From the NCBI GenBank assembly GCA_031216445.1, contig CM062208.1, positions 1,072,501 to 1,136,500 of the forward strand: a stretch of DNA of 64,000 bases, read 5' to 3'. The notes under the pieces were generated by a model. The model was not told the DNA's origin, did not search any database, and saw only the letters and a list, made by a program, of their open reading frames with translations. Positions 23,555-34,474 of the stretch are shown in pieces (within the stretch, counting starts at the first letter, position 1; every line of letters begins with the position of its first letter). Source of the DNA: Lateolabrax maculatus (taxonomy: Eukaryota > Chordata > Actinopteri > Acropomatiformes > Lateolabracidae). The position numbers were made by a program, and so were the translations under genes.

Positions 23555-26500
23555 TCACACCACAGACCCGGTGTGAACCAGGGAATCATGGGATACCTCT
23601 GGGCCTCCTGTCATTGAGTCTGACCAAGGCCTCTGGAGGGAGGAAGAGGAGGAGGGCGAGAAAGCAGCAGTGGTGAGGGAGGGAATCTTGTCATTGTCTG
23701 GTGTCTCTGAGCCCTGTTCTCTCTCTCCGTCTTCCTCTCCGACAACTTCTCTCTCCGGTTCCTCCTCCTCTTCCTCCTGCTGCAGGGCGTTGAAGCGCTC
23801 CACCACGCATTGAGCCGTCAGTCTGGCCTCGGGGTCGTGGTCCCAGCACTCGGTGATGGTGGAGCAGAAGATGCTCATCCCCTGCAGGACAGACAACTGG
23901 AGTAAGACATCAGAAGACACAAAGACACAGTCAGCAACAGGATGTCAAAGCTGGACGTCGTCCGTTCACGTCCGCCTGTATCTGACCTGGTGCTGCGTCC
24001 ACGCCGACGGGATGTCCGGCCGTCCCCAGTCCCTCAGCACCAGGTGTCTCATGCTGTCCACACAGGGCTGCTCACAAACCTTGGAGCCAAACACCGGTTC
24101 GTAGCTCTTCACCTCTGCACGACACACACACATACACACACAAACACACACACACATTACGTTCACATGTGTGGTTCAACATAATTCAACAGTTGTTGAG
24201 ATAATTCACTCAGAACTAAAGAAGTCAAACTGGTTTAAGTCCCAACATGGAGAAGCTCCCACCTCCGATGGCGTGGCAGCGGGAGACCATCTCCCAGAGG
24301 ACCAGAGACATGGAGTAAACATCCATCTGTTTAAAGGCCTCCAGGTCCTCCAGGTTGACCCTGGACTCGAGCACCTCAGGAGCCATGTAGCGAGCTGTTC
24401 CCACCTGGACGGGATGATACGGGAGAGAAAAGGGAGAAGAAGTTCTGCTTTGTGATGTCTTTAACTGCTACTGAACACCTGAACCTGCCCAGCTTACCTG
24501 TCCGCTGTTGGCGTAGTCATCGACAGTGAGGGAGAGGTCCAATCTCAACGCCAGGCCAAAGTCACACAGAGCGCAGTCCTTCCTGCTCTTCACCACAATG
24601 TTGCTGCTCTTCAAGTCCCGATGGGCAACTGGCACCTACAGCAACAGAGGCAACCGGCAACAATCACCACCGGAAAATAAAATGTGCAAACGTGCAAGAA
24701 CAGGGGGAGGGATACCAAGGATCACTGGATCTACCCAGTGGTCTGAAGCTCTGGTACTGACATCCACAGTGTCAAAGCACACCGGCCGATTACAGTTGCA
24801 CAGCAAAATAAATTAATTCCAAAGGTTTCACCATCCCTGGAATTTAAAGTGTTAATTTGTTGCTTTGGGACACACAAAAGAGACAAAATTGAGGAAGCCA
24901 TGTTTGCTTATTAATCTTGTGTGTTGTGTTTACTGTCTACCTGTTTTAATCAGTTTTTCTGCACGACCAGAACCTTGAACTTTTATGTACCTTTAGTCCG
25001 GATCAACTTACCGGCCACAATGTGGAGTAATAAAGTTTATTCAAATAAGACGAGCTAATCCTCAGCAATATTAACAAAAAGAAAGACAGGCAGCATTACT
25101 TTGTGAAAAAAAAAAAAATATGAGCTATGAACTTTTTTGTTTTATATCCCAGCTCAGAGTCAAGGATCGATTCATCACAACATGGAAAATTGTAGTCTGG
25201 TAATACTGAAACAAGCTCACTGCAGTTTATAACGGATGTCGTGTGAGAAATCAGAGCGTGAAACATTTCCAACTGCAGACATCAGACTAAAGTTTCTGAC
25301 CTTGACTGATCGATAATCAGTCAGGCGTCGTGACCTCAAACTGAACATCAAACGACAGTCGATCTGGCAAAAAGTCTACTCTACTAAAATTTGTTAGGTC
25401 CACCAATTTAAGTCTATTAATCAGATTTCATTAACAGTGTCTTTAATTTAACCTCCTGCTGGAGAAACATCTGACAGGTTGACACACAGTTATGAAGCCA
25501 GTCTCGAAGGTACAAATACATTGTTTGATTAAACTGTGTGACCTTATAGTCTAAGACTCTAAAAAGACATATTTTACAAAGATGTGTGGACACATTTTGC
25601 TGGTCACTGTGACCAGGCGTTTGGGCAGTTTTAATGAATGAGCTCACTGGCTCCTGGATGTCGGCCGTTACTTATTCACTGTGTTCTTTCTTCACTCTGG
25701 GACTATAAATTAACAGGATTATATCAAACTCTGTCACTGAAGATAGAAAAGTAAAACTCAACAAGGCTCCCAGACCTGTAGTGATACAAGTTTAGTTTAG
25801 TTGACATGATTATGGTTGGCCCAACAGAGATACAGACTGACTTACCTTCGGTACCCCACTGGGCGTTGTGTCACTATGGAGATGAGCAAGCCCCCTAGCA
25901 ATACTGCCTGCCATGGCAACAAGCTCGTCCCAGCTCAGCACGTTTGTTGTGAGGAAGTCCTGCAGGTTCCCGAGGCTGTGATACGCCAAAACCAGCCAGT
26001 ACTTCCTGTGGGCGTGGCCAGGCGGGCCCCTCCCTTCAGCTGCAAGGAATCGGACCACGTTTTCATGCTCCAGCTTGGGGTCAGAGAAGATGGAGCACTC
26101 GTTTCTCCACGAGGCGTACTCCACCGCAGGAAACACCTTCACCGCCACTGTTTCATGACTGTTAAGTCCACCCGTCTGGCCCTGCAGCAGGCACGCCCGC
26201 CACACTTCAGCGAAGCGCCCCTTCCCCACCAGGACCTCCAGCTCGATGGGCAGCTGTTCGTGCAATTGCCCCTGCCAATCTGCCGTGTCCCCCCCCCCGC
26301 CCTCTCCCCAAGCCCCCACACCCCCACATGGCAGGTCGAAAGCCTGGTAGAGGTCTGGCCAGTCAGAGCGTGCAGGAGGGCTCGGTTTGTCAGGACGGCG
26401 AGTGCGGTAGAAGTAGAAGGCGGCGGTGGCAACTATGGCGACCAGGACAGGAGGCACCAAACTTACCACCACCACCGGGATCACATCTTTACTCTGCAGC

Positions 26501-28925
26501 TTGGAGAACCCTGCAGGGACGGAGACAAATCACAAATCTATTCATGCAGCCATCATCTGTCCAACAAACCATCCATCCAATAATCCACCCATCCATCCAT
26601 CCATCCATCCATCATCTGTCCACCATCCATCATCTGTCCACCATCCATCATCCAACAAACCATCCATCCATTATTCCAATAATCCATCCATCCATCCATC
26701 CATCCATCCATCCATCCAATAATTCCTTCATCCATCCATCTCTTCACCGTTGGCTCCCTCGTCGAAGATGAGTTTGTCGTTACATTCGTGGTCGCCATGG
26801 CAGCCGCAGACCATCATGGCCCCATTGTCGGCCGGCTGTGGGACCATGTGACACTCTCTGGAGGTGAAGTTGAGCAGCAGGCCGGGGTCGATGCCCTCTA
26901 GAGGCTGGGAGGGGTTATGACACATGGTGTGCACCGTCATCGTGTCGTTGGTCTTCCTCCTGGAACAGTCGGTGTGTGAAGACCTCATTTTATATATTGT
27001 TATATATTGTATTACAGCTCCTGTTTACCTGCTAACTCTGGTAAATAACCCGGATTCAAAGCTTATTGTTTAGTGAACTGATGCTGGTGGAGTACAAACA
27101 TGACGATCCCTGTCAACTCTGATCTGAATAAACCAGCCTTTTCCTCTCCTCTCTTTTCTCCTTATATCTGGTTTCCTGCAGCTATCTAGGAGGGTCATGC
27201 AGGCTGACATGAACAGGAAATGAGAGGGGTGCAGCGATCCCGGCGTAGCGCTGTTATCCAAACAAAAGCACGACTCAGCAGAAACTTTCCAGTGGTGAGG
27301 AAAGTGACGAACGCTCTGACAGGTTTGGACCTCCAGAGGCTCGTCACATCTCTCCAGCACCAAAAACAACCGTGTGAACCACTTGCAGTCACATGTTTTT
27401 TTCTCCTGCAACAGTAGTGAGTTGAGAGAAATCAGTCCAGGATGTTTCATGATGCTGATCAACAACATATTGAAGTAACTTAGCTGACTGCGGTGTGCTC
27501 TGCTGTGTGTGAGTGCACGCTGGTGGTTCACCAGAGGCTTCAGGGCATACGGGTCTTTATTTCTTTAACTGTGCTTTAAAGGAACAATATGAAGGCTGAC
27601 ACACGAGGAGCACACAACACATCCAAGACGCATTCAAATCATTCCAACAACTTACACATCGTCTTAGCTTAGCATAAAGCCTGTGGACGGGCCTGGCTGT
27701 GTCAGCTCCTCTGTAGAGAGGAGTTGTGGTTCTCCTGGAGGTTGTGAGATGATTTCTTGTCTGGGAGCAGTGACTTTCTTTGGATTTTGTATAATTATAG
27801 GCTGTACATCTTATTTGTTCAGTGTTTATATAGTTGTCTTTTTTAACTGCAAGTCTACATTTTGACTTATGTTTACACACATATTTCACATTAGTTCTTC
27901 TGTTTATGTACATTTCTGTTGTTTGTTTCCCAGATAAAGCCCTTTGAACAGAACTGAATTGAAGTGATAGCAGCCATTTTGATTCCTTTGCCCCTGCTTC
28001 TTCCTGTTTTGAGTTAGTTTTTCTTTTTGGGCAGTTTATTCAGTTTTATGATGGTTGAAGATCAGATGTCAGAACTTTTACTCCAGTAAATGAAGTAACA
28101 CCACAGTTTAGAAATACTCTGTTACAAGTAAGAGTCCTGCATTCAGATTCTTATTTATGTAAAAGTACACAAGTATTAGCATCACAATATACTTAAAGTA
28201 CCAAAAGTAAAAGGTTTATCTAATAATAGATTATTCCAACCAAAGGGTTCAGATGGGTCCAACCTGAATGCGTCGGACCTCATGTTAAAGTGTCTCCTCA
28301 CCACATGGCGATGCAGATCTCCTCGATGGCAGTGCAGAAGGAGGACATGGTGCAGTTACTGAAGCAGACGCTGTCTCTGCACACTGGACTGGACACCTCG
28401 CACCACCTGCACAGGTTGAAGCTCAGGTGGCTGAAGGACTCGACACCGACTGGAGGTCCTGAAACAGAGAGAGGACATGAAAGATGAGTCCTGAGGAAGG
28501 CAACGTGCCGCTCTTCATCTTCGTCACTGTAACACAGAACAGATGTACTGATCATGAAAACAACCAGCAGTAATGAGGAATAATAGCACTTATATATAGT
28601 ATATATATTTAATATTATCACAGTACAGACACTCACTCCTTTTCCCATCACTGAGAACTTTCACTTTTGATACTTTAAGTACACTTTCCCACTGAGGCTT
28701 TTGTAGTTTTACTTTGCCAGTGCAGGACGATACTTGTAACAATGTGTATTAGTACTTTTACTGCAGTAAAGGATCTGAATATTTCCTCCTCCACATCAAC
28801 CTCAGTCGCATTTAGTCCACAGCTCATATTTCACCATGCTTTATAAAATCAATCAATGTCTATAGTCAGTAATTATATTGATATATTTCTATATGTGATG
28901 ATAGAAATCACTAAATATAAACACA

Positions 28926-28962
<37 letters not shown>

Positions 28963-31565
28963 ACAGAGTTAGATGAGAAGATCAATACTTCTCTCACGTC
29001 TGAACGCTTAGCTTAGCATAAAAACTGTAAACAGATGGAAGCAGCTAGCCTCCCAGCAGCTGACTGACTAACACGTTCTGTCACCTGTGTTTGATTAAAA
29101 CGCAGATGACCGATGCTCGGCAGTGTACCTGAACGCACCGGAAGCTACTAACCTGCTAACCCTTATTACAGCTCACTAAACTAAAACCAGCTGCGAAACT
29201 ACACGGTAACTGAAATAAAAACTACACGGTAACCGAGATAAAAACTACACCGTAACTGAAATAAAAACTACACCGTAACCGAGATAAAAACTACACTAAA
29301 CTGAGACAAAACAAAAACACTGAACAATAAAAAAATAAGTCAAATAAAATAAAAATACACAGGAAATGTGAATTCAGATGTTTGAACACCCGCCCCCTCA
29401 GAAGCTCCGCCCCCAAAAGTCATGGACGTGTATTGCCATGGCAACGACACCAATGACCGCCAGTTAGTGAGCTAAAACAGTACGACACACACTTCCTGTG
29501 TGTGTGTGTGTGACGTGGTGATGGCCTGATGACTGACTCTATTGTCTCTCACACACACACAATCACAAACACACACTTTCTTTCAGTGCCAGTCGCTCTC
29601 TTCCCCAGTGTCTTTAGACAGCGCCAAGTGTGTGTGTGTGTGTGTGTGTGTGTCAGACACACTCGCTCTTTGTTAGATGTGAGATAATAAGCTGCTTTTT
29701 AATCCCGTGCTCTGCTGATTGGAGCCTCTTCAGTGTAAAATCAGACTGAACAACATTAAAACATGAAATATTAAAGTTGAGTAAACGAAGCGTCCTGACA
29801 GTCAGCAGCTCTGTGGGCCGCTACGCTTTGAACAGCAGCAAAATACTGCATCACAAGTCAAAGTCCTGCATTCAAACCTAAATAACAGTATGTAAATATT
29901 ATCAGCTAAAAGTCCTTAAAGTATTACAGTAAAGTCTTCCTGCTGCAGTAAAGTCTTCCTGCTGCAGTAAAGAGTTCCTGCTGCAGTAAAGACTTCCTGT
30001 CAGTGTTTTATTATCTCTGATGTTTCTGGATTAATATTCCTGCTGCATTCATGTGTCTGTTGTATTTTCCTGCTGTAGATGTTTAAGGTTGAGCTCATTT
30101 TAACTCATTTATATCCTGTTAGGTAGTTTAATCTGCAGCAATGCATCATGGTCTATAAGATTATCACGTGTTTGTAGCGTCGCCGTCCTGCCAGAACCTC
30201 GTATCTCTAAAAAGTCGACAGAAAAACAGCCTGTTTTCAGCTCTGTGACGATGCTTTTTCCAGCTGATCCCAGAGTGTTTGAAACAGTTTATTTAGCTTC
30301 AGAAGGAGAATTTTCTCAGCACATAAAGGAACTCTTCATCCTTCACTTCATCACAAACATTCACCATCAACACATGTAGAGATACAAGGCTTTCATCTGT
30401 ATAGGAACTAAAGCTGTCAAGTACAAGTACCTCGAATTTACAGTTACATTTCTCCTGTAAACTCGTCTCATGGTTTCACCTCATTAACTGTTCAGATGAT
30501 CCAATATTTCACTAACAGATCAGCTGAGAGCAGGTTTGTGTATCAGAACTGAGTTTCTTCTTCTCTCCCATTAATGATCTGATGACCCCTCAGGTTTACC
30601 TGCTGACCCTCTGGAGGGCCCCGACCCCTAGGTTGGGACCCCTGGACTGAAGCAGCTGCCTGTATATAAACAGGAACATGCTGCTCTAACACTGATGCTT
30701 CAGGATCAACAGTCTGATAATGTGACAGAACCAGATATCAGTTACTGCACAACCACAACTTTACTGCTGATACTTTAACTACATGAAGCTGAGAATACTT
30801 CTGTACTTTACTGCTGATACTTTAACTACATGAAGCTGAGAATACTTCTGTACTTTACTGCTGATACTTTAACTACATGAAGCTGAGAATACTTCTGTAC
30901 TTTACTGCTGATACTTTAACTACATGAAGCTGAGAGTACTTCTGTACTTTACTTCTGTACTTTAACTACATGAAGCTGAGAATACTTCTGTACTTTACTG
31001 CTGATACTTTAACTACATGAAGCTGAGAATACTTCTGTACTTTACTGCTGATACTTTAACTACATGAAGCTGAGAGTACTTCTGTACTTTACTGCTGATA
31101 CTTTAACTACATGAAGCTGAGAATACTTCTGTACTTTACTTCTGTACTTTAACTACATGAAGCTGAGAATACTTCTGTACTTTACTGCTGATACTTTAAC
31201 TACATGAAGCTGAGAGTACTTCTGTACTTTACTTCTGTACTTTAACTACAAGAAGCTGAGAATACTTCTGTACTTTACTGCTGATACTTTAACTACATGA
31301 AGCTGAGAATACTTCTGTACTTTACTGCTGATACTTTAACTACAAGAAGCTGAGAATACTTCTGTACTTTACTGCTGATACTTTAACTACATGAAGCTGA
31401 GAATACTTCTGTACTTTACTGCTGATACTTTAACTACAAGAAGCTGAGAATACTCCGCAAACAGCTCCGGGAAGACAGAGAGAAAAGCCCGGAGAAAAGG
31501 GAGGACTCACCGGCAGTCAGGAGGACGAGGATCCCGGTCCACAGCGTCCAGCACCGAGACATCAT
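23555..31565 (-). CDS. tgfbr2: TGF-beta receptor type II (serine/threonine kinase receptor), complete
   Basis: Coding exons in transcript order: 31511-31565, 28302-28458, 26748-26959, 25846-26510, 24498-24635, 24263-24404, 23987-24114, 23555-23881. They total 1824 nt, 607 aa (human about 567). The start was chosen at the first of two adjacent ATGs heading a signal peptide (MMSRCWTLWTGILVLLTA). The ligand-binding ectodomain has the type II Cys pattern (LCRWCEVSSPVC, FSNCTMSSFC, CGCHGDHECNDKLIF). A transmembrane segment lies at about residues 151-175. The kinase shows GKGRFAEV at about 237, the VAVK lysine at about 266, HRDLKSSN at about 368, DFG at about 388 and VGTARYMAPEV. All catalytic residues are intact. 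It binds TGF-beta and phosphorylates the type I receptor at the plasma membrane. The C-terminal tail after the kinase is longer and carries a six-Glu run and a Ser-rich stretch. The fish paralogue (a or b) was not decided. Confidence 0.96.
24636..25845 (-). other. tgfbr2 intron 4
   Basis: Unique-looking AT-rich sequence between kinase exons 4 and 5. No array, mobile element or gene was recognised. Confidence 0.6.
26571..26735 (+). repeat. (CCAT)n-rich array in tgfbr2 intron 3
   Basis: Imperfect CCATCCATC tetranucleotide repeats with CATCTGTCCA interruptions fill most of the 237-bp intron and reach within about 15 bp of the exon 3 donor. Confidence 0.93.
28459..31510 (-). other. tgfbr2 intron 1, repeat-rich
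   Basis: Holds teleost dispersed repeats (TTAGCATAAAAACTG near 29012, ACTTTTACTGCAGTAAAGGATC near 28752), CA/TG runs at 28921-28960 and 29622-29653, four near-identical TTCCTGCTGCAGTAAAG units at about 29937-30000, and the 47-bp minisatellite at 30760-31454. No gene was seen. Confidence 0.6.
30760..31454 (+). repeat. 47-bp minisatellite, about 15 units
   Basis: Unit runs TTACTGCTGATACTTTAACT, ACATGAAGCTGAGAATACTT, CTGTACT. A 46-bp variant has TTACTTCTGTACTTTAAC in place of the first part. It ends about 55 bp from the tgfbr2 exon 1 donor. The same unit forms a second array at 36259-36678. Confidence 0.97.
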
Positions 31566-32440
31566 CTGCGGGCGAAGGGAGCTCGGTCGGAGGGTCGGTG
31601 GGTCCTGGGTCGGTGGGTCGGAGGGTCGGTGGGTCCTGGGTCGGTGGGTCCTGGGCTCCGGTGTCAGCGGGGACAGAGAGACTGTGTATGCAGAGGGAGA
31701 GAGAAGTCCAGATGTTTTTCATCCAGATGTGGTTTAGCCCCGCCCCCCCCGTGCAGTAAAAAGTATGTGTATATATATTTATATATATATACATTTCCCT
31801 GTGAAATGTGCAGTGGAAGTAAAGTGGAACAGTGGAAACACTGAAGGTTGGTTATAATGTGACTAATGAGCTGGAATAAACCTGTTAGTATTAATTATAT
31901 TACCAGGTTATAGAAGAAAACCACATTGATCTCATGATGTTAGTCTCTCCACCCATTAACACGTGTTCATGTCATCGAAAATAAATGAAATAAATGTCAT
32001 AAAACATTAATTTATTCATTTTCATTAGTTTCTCTTTTTGTTCTTCGCTCCTGAAAAAAAAGCTTGTTTAAAGAACAGGATTTAACATAAGGATATAAAC
32101 AGTATATATACTTTATATTTCCTTATGTTAATATATAAGAAGAAAATGACTATTGAATGTATGAGTCTAATAAAAAAACTCGTTTCTCCTGTAGACTCAC
32201 ACAGACTGAACTGTGTGGGAAATCATCCTCCAAAATAAAAGTTTTTTTTAAAAGACTTTTTTGTTTTTATTTATAATCTAAATAACTCAGAATCACAGTT
32301 TAATAGAAAATCAATCCTCAAATACTGTACTTCAGTACAAGTTTCAGGTACTTGTACTTGTTTCATGTTGCTTTATATTTCTACTCCAAATTGTTGAACT
32401 ATTCCTTTTAGTATATTCTTTAAGGTGTTGGTACTAAACA

Positions 32441-32860
32441 ACATCTCAGAGGAAATATTCTACTTTTACTTCTCTACGTTTATCTGACAGCTTTAGTTAC
32501 TTTATACATGAAGAGTTTAAAAAGTTTAAAATCTGATGCACAACAAGCATTGTGAAGGTGTCACTTTGGGCTCTGGCTCATCGTGACGCCATTTCTCACT
32601 ATTTTCACTGTTTTTACAAAGCAAAGGATCAATGGATCAATGGAGAAAATAATCAGCAGATGGATCCAGAATGAAAATAATCATCAGCTGCAGTCCGATA
32701 CAAAACAGTTCAAAATGAGCTCCAACAGTAAAATCCTGCTTTTCCATGAATGATGAGGAATAATAATCTAATGATAGAATATATAATAGTACAACAGGCA
32801 CAGGGGACATTTTACTGTGGAAATACTTTAACTACATGCAACTGATTATACTCACAGACT
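32441..32860 (+). repeat. Dispersed element, copy C
   Basis: Matches copy B (inverted) along its length and copy A except for A's extra internal segment. Its right part (ACTTTAACTACATGCAACTG) resembles the unit of the 47-bp minisatellites. Confidence 0.8.
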
Positions 32861-34068
32861 TTTACTGAGGAACAGTTTCACTGCAGGACTTTTACTGTGA
32901 CACAGTATTTACAGTGTGTATTAGTACTTTTACTGTAACACAGTACTTCAGCAGTGTATATTAGCACTTTTACTGCAGGAACAGCTTCAGTTTAGGTGGT
33001 TTAATTATTTATAATACCACCTGTTTTAAAATGGAAACAGTGGAAGTGTAAGGACAGTAAACATGCTGACAGGTCAGACTGACTGATGCTGCTGCCTCCT
33101 GCTGGTCACCTGGTGAATCATGAGTCTTAATGTTTCAGACTCTTATAGTTAAATTAAACCACTGAAAACAAAATAAGTGATTTACCAAAAGTTTACAGTT
33201 TTTCACTTTTTATGAGATCAATTCTTTTTAATGCAGAATAATAATTCTAATAATAATTATTATATCACGCTCTCAATTTTTTGTTAAAATGTAAAATAAT
33301 AATAATAATAATAATAATAATTATTATAATGTTTAACTTTTGTATTCACTTATGTTTTGTTCCTTTTTATGCTTTTATTCTGAAAGAAAACGAGTGTATT
33401 TTGTTCCGAGGAGATGCCCTTCACAATAAAAGCACTGAGTGAGTTTAAATGTGAGTGAAGATCCAAAGTCCAGAGCTGCTCATCTCACTGCAGACACAAC
33501 CTTTGTTTAACTGTAAAACTGTATAAAAATAATATTCATTGAGACTGAAACTTTAAGGATTCTTTCTTTATGGATGAATCTGTTGATTATTAGAAAAGAA
33601 GACCGAGGTGACATCTTCAGTTTGATTATTTAATTCAGCCTGAAGATCTTCAGTTTACTGTCACACATCCAGTGTTGGTACTGTGGCTGGAAAACTGACT
33701 CCATCATTAATTAAGATCTATTTCATTTAATACTAATTGATTCATCATTGCAGCTCTGCTATATATACACAATTACATTTACAAATTTTGAAAATACAGT
33801 ACAAGATTCATCTATTTATTTTTCCTTTATTGTTTTTATCCTTTTTATTTTATTTTTCCTTTTAAATTATTTTATTGTACCTCCAATTTACACCGTTTAA
33901 CACTTTGAGTATGACATTTACATCTTTTTGATTAATAAATGTTTAATTAAAAAACACTTATGAAGGTTGGTTTGCACTAATGTCTAAATGTATATTATCG
34001 ATTGGAGTCTGACGATGACGCTTTTATTCTGAAAGAAATGGGCCGGAAGTGCTGGTGTTGTTTCCGCC

Positions 34069-34087
34069 GGGGGGGGGGGGGGGGGGG
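34069..34087 (+). repeat. 19-base G homopolymer
   Basis: Uninterrupted G run about 390 bp upstream of the dipeptidase start codon, followed by four copies of TGTGGACCCGGAC-type 13-mers at about 34160-34210. Confidence 0.95.
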
Positions 34088-34227
34088 CAGCTCATATAAA
34101 GTTTCTGTTGGGATCAAATCACAAATCAGCACAAAGTCTGCTGGATTCCTGCCGGACTCTGGACCCGGACTGTGGACCCGGACTGTGGACCCGGACTGTG
34201 GACCCGGACTCCTGCCTGTGCGGTTGG

Positions 34228-34460
34228 ACGTGGTTGGACGTGGCTCCGGTGGTTCCGGGTGGCTCCGGTGGTTCCGGGTGGTTCCGGTGGTTCCGGGTGG
34301 TTCCGGTGGTTCCGGGTGGCTCCGGGTGGCTCCGGTGGTTCCGGTGGTTCCGGGTGGCTCCGGTGGCTCCGGTGGTTCCGGGTGGCTCCGGTGGTTCCGG
34401 GTGGTTCCGGGTGGCTCCGGTGGTTCCGGGTGGCTCCGGTGGCTCCGGTGGTTCCGGGTG
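34228..34460 (+). repeat. GGTTCCGGGTGGCTCCGGTG minisatellite just upstream of the dipeptidase ATG
   Basis: GC-rich array of 9- to 12-bp GGTTCCGGT / GGCTCCGGGT units that ends 15 bp before the ATG. It has no stop codon in the frame of the downstream ORF. Confidence 0.93.
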
Positions 34461-34474
34461 TGAGTGGCGCAGAC

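Larger units (their letters stand above)
31566..34474. other. Divergent spacer between tgfbr2 and the aspartyl dipeptidase gene
   Basis: Contains the tgfbr2 5' flank (tandem GGGTCGGTGGGTCCT words at about 31585-31660), copy C of the dispersed element, AT-rich DNA with an (AAT)n run near 33297-33322, and the GC-rich leader of the dipeptidase gene. No additional gene was seen. Confidence 0.55.

Noticed and set aside
25816..26583. 255-codon plus-strand ORF
   Set aside because: Antisense shadow of the GC-rich tgfbr2 kinase exon 4 on the other strand; no family resemblance.
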